Shown piece after piece: positions 45,597-54,891 of a stretch of 64,000 bases of DNA. This DNA is from Acinetobacter modestus. GTDB taxonomy: Bacteria; Pseudomonadota; Gammaproteobacteria; Pseudomonadales; Moraxellaceae. The position numbers were made by a program, and so were the translations under genes. The notes beneath the pieces were generated by a model. It was given only the letters and a program-made list of their open reading frames with translations. It was not told the DNA's origin and ran no database searches. Position 1 is the stretch's first letter, and every line of letters begins with the position of its first letter. Where the stretch lies: positions 124,001 through 188,000 of the forward strand of contig NZ_BMDV01000001.1 of NCBI RefSeq assembly GCF_014636095.1. The letters are read 5' to 3'.

Positions 45597-46225
45597 GGTG
45601 GTGAGTTATTTCCCAACAATTGATTTGCATTCAGTAGACTATAAATCCACTCGTAATCCGTACCTGCAACACTAAGCTGTATTTTTAAGCCCAATGGTAA
45701 TTTTTTTAACTCATTAATATTATTAGGATCACTAATACTTTCAGGCCATTGTGTCAGTTCCTGTGGATTCATGACGATTACTTTAAATTGATCTACGTTT
45801 TCTAATAAGGTACTTGAGATGGGTTGTACTCGATTTGGAATATTTAGATTTGAATATTTGAGTCGATAAACTTTTTTCTGTGTTGAATCGTAGCGATATT
45901 CAATACGCTCATAAGGTGACAAACCTTGTTTCAACGGATCGGACACTCCTGCTTTACTAAACATAAAACCACGATCATTTAGCACCAAAGCGGCTTGTAA
46001 TTGTCGACCATCATTTGCCGTTAATGGAATAATTTGGAGACTATCTCTTAGAATCTGCTGATAGGCATCTTGTAACGCAAATAAATGTGTTTCATGTTCC
46101 GCATTACGATCTTTGACTTTTAATAAATAATCAAAAACTTTCCAACCAAGCATTGAAAGTACGGCAAAAATAGCAATTGCAACCAGCAATTCAACAAGGG
46201 TAAAACCCTTTTTAATTTTCATCAT
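45593..46225 (-). CDS. gspJ: Type II secretion minor pseudopilin GspJ
   Basis: A 210-residue pseudopilin with prepilin motif KKGFTLVELLVAIAIFAVLS and Glu at +5. The globular part has QLVARDSLQ-like NILRDSLQIIPL-type and YERIEYRYD strands typical of GspJ. It overlaps gspI and gspK by four bases each, as expected for a tightly coupled operon. Confidence 0.92.
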   Translation of the reverse strand: MMKIKKGFTLVELLVAIAIFAVLSMLGWKVFDYLLKVKDRNAEHETHLFALQDAYQQILRDSLQIIPLTANDGRQLQAALVLNDRGFMFSKAGVSDPLKQGLSPYERIEYRYDSTQKKVYRLKYSNLNIPNRVQPISSTLLENVDQFKVIVMNPQELTQWPESISDPNNINELKKLPLGLKIQLSVAGTDYEWIYSLLNANQLLGNNSPP

Positions 46226-46608
46226 GTTTTAGCTTTTGCTGGATAATTAAAAAACACCATATTGGTGATGCCCGCTTCAACTTTACCTTGCTCTGTATTA
46301 AATAAACTTACTTGTAATTCGATACGTTGTATTTTGGGACTAATTGTAGCCTGTGCTTTTTTATCAATCTGCCAAGTCTCGCCTTGAGAAGTCACCTGTT
46401 TCGATTGCGTTCCATCTAACCATTCTTGATTCATTTCCATCATTGCAACCTCATTCATTGCAACGAACTGTGCTTTTGTTCGCAAAATCGCACTCGATGT
46501 AGATTGTGTATATTGCATAGCAATTTTTGTTAATGCAATTGCAGCAACAGCAAATATTGCTAATGCAACCATCACTTCCAATAGGGTAAATGCTTTAATC
46601 TTCTTCAT
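46222..46608 (-). CDS. gspI: Type II secretion minor pseudopilin GspI
   Basis: A 128-residue minor pseudopilin. The N-terminus KIKAFTLLEVMVALAIFAV is a prepilin signal with Ala rather than Gly before Phe at the cleavage point. GspI starts assembly of the pseudopilus tip with GspJ and GspK. It overlaps gspH by 14 bp. Confidence 0.92.
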   Translation of the reverse strand: MKKIKAFTLLEVMVALAIFAVAAIALTKIAMQYTQSTSSAILRTKAQFVAMNEVAMMEMNQEWLDGTQSKQVTSQGETWQIDKKAQATISPKIQRIELQVSLFNTEQGKVEAGITNMVFFNYPAKAKT

Positions 46609-47146
46609 TTATTTTACCCAAATGATCTATTTCAAACTCATCTCCAATTGGCTGCTGTTCATAATAAAATTGAATACGGACAGGCTTAACTTCACCATTA
46701 CCAAACCATATGAGTTGCGGTGCTTTACCACCTAATAAGTCCTCATTTCTCGCTTTTCGATATTCTTCAGCATTTAAAGTTTGAATACTAAAAGACACGC
46801 TAGTCGGTAGCTCTCGAAGTTTAAACTCTTTGTATGGCTGCCAAGTCCGATCAGCTTGCTGAATTTGCTCATGGCTCTGATCATGATATTCAAACAAATT
46901 ATAGCGAAATGGTGCAACGTCAGTCGCATTTTGAGTATTTAAGGCAAAAACTTTAGCTTGATCCGTTGATTCTTTATTAATCTTTTTTAAATCAAGTATA
47001 AACATTTCTCTGGCTTGCATCGCTCGACGCTGGTCTACACCACCAATATTCAGAACAACCAAAGATGTCATAATCGTCATGATTACAATCACCACCATGA
47101 TCTCAATGAGGGTAAAACCTTGTTGTAATCTATGTGGTGATTTCAT
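46595..47146 (-). CDS. gspH: Type II secretion minor pseudopilin GspH
   Basis: A 183-residue pseudopilin with prepilin sequence QQGFTLIEIMVVIVIMTIMT. The following DQRRAMQAREMFILDLKKI is the GspH pattern linking the N-terminal helix to the beta domain. It opens the gspHIJK series, which here is not beside the main gsp genes, as in other Acinetobacter. The TetR gene ends eight bases upstream. Confidence 0.9.
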   Translation of the reverse strand: MKSPHRLQQGFTLIEIMVVIVIMTIMTSLVVLNIGGVDQRRAMQAREMFILDLKKINKESTDQAKVFALNTQNATDVAPFRYNLFEYHDQSHEQIQQADRTWQPYKEFKLRELPTSVSFSIQTLNAEEYRKARNEDLLGGKAPQLIWFGNGEVKPVRIQFYYEQQPIGDEFEIDHLGKINEED

Positions 47147-47154
47147 TTTATTTA

Positions 47155-47772
47155 TCAGCCATTCGCTAAATATTCAATTTGTTTTGGCAAACCTAAAGCT
47201 TGATCAATATAAGCCACACGTAGGCTATCACGCGAACCTAAATAACGCTGATAAAAGCTCGAATTTAGAATAACTGCTGCACCATAAGTCAGAGACCAAA
47301 TCGAAGCCAAATAATCACGTGTTGTCATCGTGCTATTTATATCTAATAAATAACTTTCTGTCATACGAATGATAATGCGTAAACGTTGACGACGGACTTT
47401 ATACAACTCACTAAATAATAATTGAATACCTTGACCCGTCGTAGAGAGACGTTCTTCAATTTGATGAAATAAAGCAGTACGTTCTGGATGATGTAAATGA
47501 TGCAGCATGAAAAAAGCTAAATGCTCAGGGAAAGCTTTCTCTGTATCCTGAATCATTTCAAGCAACATTCGTTCATTACGAATAATCAGCAACATATACA
47601 ATTCATCTTTGCTCTGAAAGTGCTTATACAATGTGCCTTTAGCAAGATCTAATTCCGCCGCTAAAGCGTCCAAAGTCATGCCTGCTTCACCATTTTCTAA
47701 TAGGAGTTGCTCAGCGATCTGAAAAATTAAGGCTTCTCGTGCTCTAAACTGAGCTTGGCGATCCATTTTCAC
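47155..47772 (-). CDS. TetR-family transcriptional regulator
   Basis: A 205-residue regulator with an N-terminal TetR HTH (about 10-55: GMTLDALAAELDLAKGTLYKHFQSKDELY). The C-terminal effector domain is not assignable. It is immediately upstream of gspH in the same direction, so it may be co-transcribed with the pseudopilin genes, though direct control of them is not shown. Confidence 0.9.
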   Translation of the reverse strand: MKMDRQAQFRAREALIFQIAEQLLLENGEAGMTLDALAAELDLAKGTLYKHFQSKDELYMLLIIRNERMLLEMIQDTEKAFPEHLAFFMLHHLHHPERTALFHQIEERLSTTGQGIQLLFSELYKVRRQRLRIIIRMTESYLLDINSTMTTRDYLASIWSLTYGAAVILNSSFYQRYLGSRDSLRVAYIDQALGLPKQIEYLANG

Positions 47773-47806
47773 GTGATAACTCTCTTTCCTAATACAACTA
47801 AACCGT

Positions 47807-48580
47807 TTACTTCAAATGAAGAAGATTCTCAAAATTCTGTGTGGTAATCATACCTATTTCTTCAACTGATTTCTGATATACATCTGCTAACGCCTTTGCA
47901 ACATAAGGCACATATTTAGGCTCATTCGTTTTACCCCGATAAGGCATAGGTGCTAAATATGGGCTATCCGTTTCAATTAACAACCGATCAAGCGGCACTT
48001 GTTTAGCTACATCACGTAATTCTTGTGCATTTTTGAATGAAACAATACCAGAAAAAGAAATATAGTAACCACAATCTAAAACAGCCTTAGCTGTTTCCCA
48101 ATCTTCTGTAAAACAGTGCAAAATACCATGTGTGGACTGCTCTGCTTTTATAATATCGACGGTATCGTGTTTAGCCGACCGTGTATGCACAACGACAGGT
48201 TTTTTTACAATTTTTGATGCATGAATATGACGGGCAAAACATCGTTTCTGTTCTGCAATAAAATCTGTACTGTGATAATAATCTAAACCTGTTTCCCCTA
48301 ATGCCCATACCTTATCAGACTGAGCTAGCTCTACAAGGTAGTCTGTTGTTGCCCGTGCCATAATATGATCATCCTCACATGGATGAACACCTACAGAATA
48401 ACCCACATCATTATGGCGAGAAGCTATTTCAGCTAATTTAATATGATCGTCAAGATCAACTGAAATTCCCATAAATTTTGAAACACCTGCAAGACGAGCT
48501 TGCTCAAGCGCCTGATCTAGATCTCCATTATAGGGACTCAGATCTAACATCGTTAAATGACAATGGGTATCAACAAACAC
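47807..48580 (-). CDS. TatD-family metal-dependent hydrolase
   Basis: A 257-residue TIM-barrel hydrolase of the TatD/YcfH type. VDTHCHL (His-x-His), ALGETGLDYY (Glu), VVHTRSA, HCFTED and LIETDSPYL (Asp) are the metal ligands in order. YcfH-type proteins act as deoxyribonucleases in vitro. It follows pilZ by 17 bases, as in related bacteria. Confidence 0.92.
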   Translation of the reverse strand: MFVDTHCHLTMLDLSPYNGDLDQALEQARLAGVSKFMGISVDLDDHIKLAEIASRHNDVGYSVGVHPCEDDHIMARATTDYLVELAQSDKVWALGETGLDYYHSTDFIAEQKRCFARHIHASKIVKKPVVVHTRSAKHDTVDIIKAEQSTHGILHCFTEDWETAKAVLDCGYYISFSGIVSFKNAQELRDVAKQVPLDRLLIETDSPYLAPMPYRGKTNEPKYVPYVAKALADVYQKSVEEIGMITTQNFENLLHLK

Positions 48581-48596
48581 GCTTATTTCCTATCAC

Positions 48597-48941
48597 TTAC
48601 ATTGTAAAACTTGGGCGATCCATAGCTTTTGAACCAGCCAATAATTTCTCAGCTTCATTTTTGTAATACACACCTTTTTCACCAGCAAGCTGAATTGCAA
48701 AACCTTGTGGTTTAAAATGTGTTTGTTTATGCGAAATCCAAATCACCTTACCCGTTAATGGGATTTTTTGTGACTGCTCTGGTAAAGTCGCTAAAACAAA
48801 AACTTCCTGTCCCATTTTTACAGCTTGTTTAGTGGAAACAAATAGACCGCCACCTTGCACAAAAGGCATATAACTCGATTGTAAAGTTGCTTTATCAGGA
48901 ATATTGACCTGTATAATTCCGCCCATCATTTGTGGTTGCAT
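48597..48941 (-). CDS. pilZ: Type IV pilus assembly protein PilZ
   Basis: A 114-residue PilZ-fold protein needed for type IV pilus assembly. KIPLTGKVIWISHKQTHFKPQGFAIQL is the core. It lacks the c-di-GMP binding RxxxR and DxSxxG motifs, as expected of true PilZ. GGGG is upstream of the ATG at 48941. It sits before tatD, as in Pseudomonas. Confidence 0.92.
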   Translation of the reverse strand: MQPQMMGGIIQVNIPDKATLQSSYMPFVQGGGLFVSTKQAVKMGQEVFVLATLPEQSQKIPLTGKVIWISHKQTHFKPQGFAIQLAGEKGVYYKNEAEKLLAGSKAMDRPSFTM

Positions 48942-49280
48942 AACATTCCCCTGTCAAATACAAATAACTTGAAATATCTATATTTTCATAGCATTAATAA
49001 ATTTTTAAGCATATTTACATGCTTCTCAAATTCAATATTTTCTACCGTCAATTTAAAAAACTATAATTACTGCTATTTTGATTATAGGAAACAATCCGAC
49101 AAACAACAAATAATGTTTGAGGAAAACTGTTCGAAAACAAACAAAAATGGTTTTTATTTAAACAAATATAGCGTTCGATGAATCACGATTTCAGAAGTGA
49201 TCACCATAACGAAAGCAAATGCTTTTTGGCTATTACAAAAATCAAGCATTCAATCAACATAAAAGATTTTAATACCCTAT
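48942..49280 (-). other. 340-bp gap between holB and pilZ
   Basis: AT-rich, no supported gene. It should hold the pilZ promoter. Visible structure: a weak dyad ATCAC / GTGAT (about 49182-49201) and AAAGCA / TGCTTT (about 49213). The tmk gene often next to holB is not here. Confidence 0.5.
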
Positions 49281-50264
49281 CTAAACCACATGCATCAATT
49301 GAATAAACAACTGATCTAGTACCAATTGTGTTTGTACATTTTGCTCAACCATCAATTTTTTCTGTTGCAAGTCAGAATAAATTTGAAATAAGCTTTCCAA
49401 ATCATAAAGTTGTGCAAGCTGTGTTAAATCTAAGTCTTTATTTCTCAAAGATTGATTTAATTTTATAGCGACTAAATCAGCCAATAAATATTCAAACATT
49501 GTCATAAATTCAGAGAAACTCAACTCTTTCGACCACTTGCTTGAATAACTTAAAGGCATATTCTTTTCTGCGACCAACTTAAACCAATCTTTCAAGAATA
49601 AATCTCTTTTATGCAACCAATCGCTCTGATTAATTTCAACGGCAGTCAATGGCATGCCATTTGCGAGATTAAGCAACAAATCAATATGTTCAGCTGAAAT
49701 ATTCGGTATTTGCTGCTGAATAAAGTTTTGCGCATCTTGGGCATCTAGACGGTCTAAAGCGAAATGCTGCAAACGGCTTCGAATCGTTGCTGGTAATTTC
49801 AAGTAATGATCCGCCAATAGAATCAGAATAACCCTTTCTCCAGGTTCCTCTAAAGTCTTTAGCAATGCATTTGCAGATGCTATATTCAAAGCCTCCGCTG
49901 GCTCAATCACAACGACTCGCCATCCATCACCAGTCTGCTGAACAAATGGCAATAAATCACGAATCTTTTCGATTTTTATCTTAGCATTTTGCTTTTTATT
50001 TTCTTCATCTGTGGTGATATGAACATAGCGAGGGTGTGTATTAGACTTCAACCAAAGACAACTTGTACATTCACCACAAGCTTGTTCGGCTTGTTTATTT
50101 AAACATAAGACCCATGCCACAAAACGCTCAGTAAATTGATGTTTCGCACAGCCATGTTTACCATAAAAAAGTAAACCATGACCTATATCGGGAAAACGCG
50201 TTGTCAACAACGCCCATGTCTGCTTGTGCCAAGGATAAACGGTTGTTGACTGCATACTCATCAT
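49281..50264 (-). CDS. holB: DNA polymerase III delta' subunit
   Basis: Delta' is a subunit of the clamp loader. The 327-residue product has an AAA+ fold with a degenerate P-loop (LLFYGKHGCAKHQF), the zinc-binding C..C..C..C cluster (CLNKQAEQACGECTSCLWL), a Walker B-like VVVIEPAEALN, and LLKTLEEP at sensor 1. The start is one of several ATGs (50264, 50261, 50255) immediately after kdsB with no clear Shine-Dalgarno, so it is probably coupled. Confidence 0.94.
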   Translation of the reverse strand: MMSMQSTTVYPWHKQTWALLTTRFPDIGHGLLFYGKHGCAKHQFTERFVAWVLCLNKQAEQACGECTSCLWLKSNTHPRYVHITTDEENKKQNAKIKIEKIRDLLPFVQQTGDGWRVVVIEPAEALNIASANALLKTLEEPGERVILILLADHYLKLPATIRSRLQHFALDRLDAQDAQNFIQQQIPNISAEHIDLLLNLANGMPLTAVEINQSDWLHKRDLFLKDWFKLVAEKNMPLSYSSKWSKELSFSEFMTMFEYLLADLVAIKLNQSLRNKDLDLTQLAQLYDLESLFQIYSDLQQKKLMVEQNVQTQLVLDQLFIQLMHVV

Positions 50265-50266
50265 AA

Positions 50267-51028
50267 TTATTCAAATAAACTTACTGGTAGCGCATTTAAC
50301 CGCTCTAGATCAGCTTGTGTATCTACACCCGGAGGCAGATTGGCTTCAGCAATATCGATCGCAATACGATGACCATTTTCTAATACGCGTAATTGTTCAA
50401 GACTTTCTAATTTTTCAAGATTGCCTTGTTCCCATGTCACATATTCTTGCAACAATTTCACACGATATGCATATAAACCCAGATGACGAAAAGCACGATC
50501 ATGCAGCTTTGGCTGCTGTAATTTTGCACCATCACGATCATAAGGAATAGTTGCTCGACTAAAATATAATGCTTCTTTACGATTACTCATCACGACTTTG
50601 ACGATACTATCACGCTGGAATTCATCTAATGCGTGAATAGGCTCGCATAAAGTAGACATTGAGCAATGCGGTTGATCAATTAAAAGCTGAGTAACTTGTC
50701 GAACCAATTGAGCAGGAAGTAATGGTTCATCACCCTGTACATTGACAATAATATCGTTTTCTGCCCAGCCTTTTAGACGAGCAACTTCACTCAAACGATC
50801 TGTGCCTGACGGATGATCGGTGCTGGTTAAAACCACATCAATTCCTTCTGCACGACACACTTCAGCAATACGATCATCATCAGTCGCAACACATAAATCA
50901 TCAAAACCTGCAACTTTCTTGGCTTGATCTACGACACGTAAAATCATTGGACGACCATGAATAAGCAAAAGTGGTTTTGCAAGTAAACGCGAACTCGCAA
51001 AACGAGCAGGAATGACTATATGTTTCAT
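50267..51028 (-). CDS. kdsB: 3-deoxy-manno-octulosonate cytidylyltransferase
   Basis: Activates Kdo with CTP for lipid A-Kdo assembly. The 253 residues open [18 protein letters not shown] and include VNVQGDEPL and HLGLYAYR. It sits in the lpxK-kdsB-holB series with short spacers, consistent with an envelope/replication operon. Confidence 0.95.
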   Translation of the reverse strand: MKHIVIPARFASSRLLAKPLLLIHGRPMILRVVDQAKKVAGFDDLCVATDDDRIAEVCRAEGIDVVLTSTDHPSGTDRLSEVARLKGWAENDIIVNVQGDEPLLPAQLVRQVTQLLIDQPHCSMSTLCEPIHALDEFQRDSIVKVVMSNRKEALYFSRATIPYDRDGAKLQQPKLHDRAFRHLGLYAYRVKLLQEYVTWEQGNLEKLESLEQLRVLENGHRIAIDIAEANLPPGVDTQADLERLNALPVSLFE

Positions 51029-51037
51029 GTTAGAACT

Positions 51038-52045
51038 CTAAGAAAATTGGATACCGACTTGTTGCAATTGTTGTTTCAATAAATCATAACAGTCTGCAGA
51101 TAAAACCGCTTCAACAGGCACAACCCAAATCGGAATATTAAATTCTGGGTATTGTTTCAATAGAACCTTAAACTTTACCGCATCTTTTTCTGTGGTAATA
51201 ATTGCATCTTGATTATTGAAGGTGAGATCATCGATCTGATAATCATGATGATCAGCAAACTCATGTGTTTGATATTGCTTCACATTCAATTGATTTAAAG
51301 TTTGATAAAATCGTTGAGGGAAGCCAATACCAACAACCACATTAAAATACTGATTTGGATCAAATACATTTAGATCAGTATTTAAATTTAACAGATATGG
51401 CTGACCAATCGCTAAATGCATATTCCTTTGTGATTGAGCAATTTTAGTATGTTCAATGACCGTACTTCTATTTAGGCGTGATTTAGGCTCACGTAGATAC
51501 CCTTCAGGCAGCAACTTTTCATTCCCCAAACCACGATTTTGATCTAGAACAATCCATTCAATTTGACGTGCTAATGCCCAATGTTGCAAACCATCATCGC
51601 TAATAATTAAATCGAGTTTTTCAGATTTCAATAATAATTCAATTGATGCTTGACGATTTGGCCCAACCGCCATGGGTACATGAGTAGATTGAACGATTAA
51701 ACACGGCTCATCACCAGCAAGATCTGGTTCAGACAAAGCATTCACCAAAACTGGAAAAGGTCCTTTGCCACCATATCCTCGACTAATTACACCAACACGA
51801 ACACCTTGTTGCTGTAAATATTTAACGAGCTGTATTAATAGAGGTGTTTTCCCACTTCCTCCAACCGTGATATTACCAATAATCATCACAGGAATTGGAG
51901 CTGTGTATTTTTTCTTAAGACCAACCGCATATAAGGTTTTATTTATTTCAAAAATTAAGCGATACAATAATGATAAAGGACGCAACACGATCAACCACGA
52001 CGCTTTTTTATTCCAAGCATCTTGTACGTGTTGCGCAATAGACAT
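51038..52045 (-). CDS. lpxK: Tetraacyldisaccharide 4'-kinase
   Basis: Phosphorylates the lipid A precursor at the 4' position. P-loop GNITVGGSGKTPL is the LpxK signature, with an N-terminal membrane-anchoring helix (SLLYRLIFEINKTLY). IISDDGLQHWALAR and TTEKDAVKF complete the family pattern. Product 335 residues. Between msbA and kdsB with two and nine base gaps. Confidence 0.95.
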   Translation of the reverse strand: MSIAQHVQDAWNKKASWLIVLRPLSLLYRLIFEINKTLYAVGLKKKYTAPIPVMIIGNITVGGSGKTPLLIQLVKYLQQQGVRVGVISRGYGGKGPFPVLVNALSEPDLAGDEPCLIVQSTHVPMAVGPNRQASIELLLKSEKLDLIISDDGLQHWALARQIEWIVLDQNRGLGNEKLLPEGYLREPKSRLNRSTVIEHTKIAQSQRNMHLAIGQPYLLNLNTDLNVFDPNQYFNVVVGIGFPQRFYQTLNQLNVKQYQTHEFADHHDYQIDDLTFNNQDAIITTEKDAVKFKVLLKQYPEFNIPIWVVPVEAVLSADCYDLLKQQLQQVGIQFS

Positions 52046-52047
52046 TA

Positions 52048-53775
52048 TTAATTTTCCTCAAAATTACGTTGATGCAATTGATAATACACGCCATGTTTAT
52101 CTAGCAACTCAGTATGTGTACCCTGCTCGATAATTTGTCCTTTGTCCATTACCACAATAAGATCTGCATTTTCAACTGTAGATAAACGGTGCGCGATAAC
52201 TATGGTCGTACGACCTTGCATCGCTTCATCAAAAGCTTGTTGGATAAAGTACTCAGACTCATTATCAAGCGCACTGGTTGCTTCATCTAGAATTAAGATC
52301 GGAGAATCTTTTAAAATTGCTCTAGCAATCGCAATACGTTGACGCTGACCGCCTGAAAGATTCAAACCTTGTGCACCAAGTATTGTGTCGTAACCCTGTG
52401 GCAAATTCATAATAAAGTCATGCGCAAAAGCAGCTTTTGCAGCTGCAATAACCTGTTCATCACTTGAGTCTTGAAGCTGACCATAAGCAATATTGTCACG
52501 CACTGAACGATTGAATAGCACAACCTGTTGATTAACTGTCGCAATTTGTGAGCGGAGATAAGAAAGCTCTATTTCTTGTACAGGAATATCATCAAAATAA
52601 ATTTGCCCTTCACTTAATTCTTGAAAACGCGGCAGCATATTTACTAATGAGGTTTTCCCTGCACCAGATCGACCAACCAAAGCAATGGTCTGACCTGCTT
52701 TAATATCTAGACAAAAGTCCTTAATTGCATGCGTACCATCGGTATAACGTAAATTCGCATGATCAAATTTAATATTACCCTTCAAAACTGGTTTTAGTTG
52801 CCCATTATTTTCTTCTTCTGGCATGTCAAGCAGTTCAAATACCGAATGTGCTGCCGCCAAACCACGCTGAAGTTTTTCATTAATATCCGTCAAGTTTTTT
52901 ACAGGCTTAGAAATTAAGCCAGCAGCTGTAATGAATGAAATAAACTCACCAGCAGAGGTATCACCGAAAACCTGTGGACGTAACGCAAGCCAAAGAATGA
53001 TAGCCATTGCCATTGATAATAAAAGCTGAATGATCGGGCTATTAATATTTTGCACCACAACCATTTTTAGGCCACGACGAAGATTTTCCTCGGAAGATTT
53101 GTAAAAACGTTGCTGCTCAAAAACCTCACCCGTAAAACTCTTAACAACCGAGTTTCCATTAATCGTTTCTTGTACTACATGGTTCACATCGCCCATAGTA
53201 TTTTGCACTTGAATTGACAACTTACGCATTTTCTTAGATGCGATTCTGACCAATATCCCAATGAAAGGCATGAAAACCACGATACATAGAGTTAATCGCC
53301 AGTTGGTATAGAGTAAATAACTCAATAAACCAACAACAATCAAACCGTCTTTAATCAAGGTCTGTAAAGATTCAGATGAAGCCGCAGTTAACTGCTCGAC
53401 GTTATACATCAACTTTGCGCTGATATGACCTGCACTATTATCAAGATAATATTGCGCTGGCAGTCTTAATAGTTTTGCATAAACTTCCTGACGGATGCTA
53501 AAGACTAAGCTGCGTGAAATAACCGCAGAAAAGTAACCACCAAGAAAGAGTCCAACACCACGAAAAAACATCAATAGAACAATAAGTGCTGGAAACCAAT
53601 CTAGATTACTACGGCTACCTTCTTGAATAGCATCAATAATATATTTCAATAACTTTGCGACAGAAACCTCTGTCGCCGCGTTTATTCCAAAACCAAGTAA
53701 GACGAATAAGGCAACGCCCCAATAAGATTTTAAATATGATATTAAACGGACATAAACCTTAAAATCCTGATTCAC
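52048..53775 (-). CDS. msbA: Lipid A export ABC transporter MsbA
   Basis: A 575-residue half-transporter: six N-terminal membrane segments, then an ATPase domain with Walker A GRSGAGKTS, LSGGQRQRIAIARAI signature and Walker B SPILILDEATSALD. MsbA flips lipid A-core across the inner membrane. It overlaps exbD by four bases and is followed by lpxK after two bases. Confidence 0.96.
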   Translation of the reverse strand: MNQDFKVYVRLISYLKSYWGVALFVLLGFGINAATEVSVAKLLKYIIDAIQEGSRSNLDWFPALIVLLMFFRGVGLFLGGYFSAVISRSLVFSIRQEVYAKLLRLPAQYYLDNSAGHISAKLMYNVEQLTAASSESLQTLIKDGLIVVGLLSYLLYTNWRLTLCIVVFMPFIGILVRIASKKMRKLSIQVQNTMGDVNHVVQETINGNSVVKSFTGEVFEQQRFYKSSEENLRRGLKMVVVQNINSPIIQLLLSMAMAIILWLALRPQVFGDTSAGEFISFITAAGLISKPVKNLTDINEKLQRGLAAAHSVFELLDMPEEENNGQLKPVLKGNIKFDHANLRYTDGTHAIKDFCLDIKAGQTIALVGRSGAGKTSLVNMLPRFQELSEGQIYFDDIPVQEIELSYLRSQIATVNQQVVLFNRSVRDNIAYGQLQDSSDEQVIAAAKAAFAHDFIMNLPQGYDTILGAQGLNLSGGQRQRIAIARAILKDSPILILDEATSALDNESEYFIQQAFDEAMQGRTTIVIAHRLSTVENADLIVVMDKGQIIEQGTHTELLDKHGVYYQLHQRNFEEN

Positions 53776-54200
53776 TCAGTAAAACCTCTCGTTGGAACTT
53801 TGGTGCTAATATTGACATTAACAAAGCCGAGTTGACCTGCCACATCCATTACACGAATGACATCTTCATGTTTTGCTTTTGCATCAGCCGCAATAATAAA
53901 CATAAAATCACGACGATCCTTTGCAGCTTGTTTAATCGCAGTACTGAGATCGGCACTATCTTTAGTAGATAATGCTTGACCATTCACAGAATAATGTCCT
54001 GTGGAGTCTACCATGATTTCAATTTTGTGATCGAATTGTTTAGGTGGGACACCTTGAGCATCTGGTAAAGTAAGATTTATACGGCTTTGTTGACTAAATG
54101 TCGTAGATAACAATAAAAATACCAATATGAATAACATACAGTCAATCATTGGCGTCAAATTGATATGAATATCTTCAACTTGAGAGCGTTTAAATTTCAT
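53772..54200 (-). CDS. exbD: ExbD/TolR-family biopolymer transport protein
   Basis: A 142-residue protein with one membrane helix preceded by INLTPMIDCMLFILVFLLL, which contains the proton-conducting Asp of the ExbD/TolR family. Its periplasmic domain follows. Paired with exbB, directly upstream by 14 bases, it forms the proton-driven motor that powers TonB or a related energiser; no tonB is nearby. Confidence 0.92.
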   Translation of the reverse strand: MKFKRSQVEDIHINLTPMIDCMLFILVFLLLSTTFSQQSRINLTLPDAQGVPPKQFDHKIEIMVDSTGHYSVNGQALSTKDSADLSTAIKQAAKDRRDFMFIIAADAKAKHEDVIRVMDVAGQLGFVNVNISTKVPTRGFTE

Positions 54201-54214
54201 AATGTCACCTATGC

Positions 54215-54844
54215 TCAGCTTGCACGGCGATGTTCTTGCACATGAGGTACTTTTTTGTAGAAAAGTGCAGCATGAAATAATGTTGATTGTTGTTCTAACT
54301 CAGCAATATATTCATGTACCACACGTTGAAAATAACGATAAGCAATCATTGCCGGAATCGCAATCAGCATACCTACAGCTGTCGTAATCAATGCTTTAGA
54401 GATACCAGGCATCATCATACTTGCATTTCCAGCAGAACCGATATCAATCACTAAAAACGATTCAATAATACCAAGTACTGTTCCTAACAAACCAAGCAAG
54501 GGTGCAATCGCGCTCAATGTACCTAAAAAGTTAATATTTTTTTCTAGATAGCTAATTTCTTGGGAAGCTGTTGCTTCCATTTGTGCACGTGCAAACTGCT
54601 CACCTTGATCTTGATGGTCATAACCAGCTTTTAAAATACGACCTAACGGACTTTTTACAACGTCATCTTGCTCTAAATGTGAAATAACATTGTCTACATT
54701 TGAGCCTTGAACCAGTAATGCTTGAGGTAGAACTTGTGACCGTCTTAAGCGAATATATCGCTCAATTGTAATAGCAACCGTAAAAATTGATGAGAGAATA
54801 AGCGGTAGCATTAACCAACCACCCGCTTTCACAAGTTCCCACAT
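54215..54844 (-). CDS. exbB: ExbB/TolQ-family proton channel protein
   Basis: A product of about 209 residues with three membrane segments. LSAIAPLLGLLGTVLGIIESF is the MotA/TolQ/ExbB channel motif. The frame starts at TTG 54856, but ATG at 54844 with GGGGA upstream is better. It heads the exbB-exbD-msbA-lpxK-kdsB-holB run, a gene order common in gammaproteobacteria. Confidence 0.92.
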   Translation of the reverse strand: MWELVKAGGWLMLPLILSSIFTVAITIERYIRLRRSQVLPQALLVQGSNVDNVISHLEQDDVVKSPLGRILKAGYDHQDQGEQFARAQMEATASQEISYLEKNINFLGTLSAIAPLLGLLGTVLGIIESFLVIDIGSAGNASMMMPGISKALITTAVGMLIAIPAMIAYRYFQRVVHEYIAELEQQSTLFHAALFYKKVPHVQEHRRAS

Positions 54845-54891
54845 ATTATTCCCCAATAATATTTAAAATATAAAAGGACGCACCTTAAATA

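Noticed and set aside
48930..49181. An 83-codon plus-strand ORF in the holB-pilZ gap
   Set aside because: Asn/Lys/Tyr-rich translation typical of AT-rich non-coding DNA, no ribosome-binding site.
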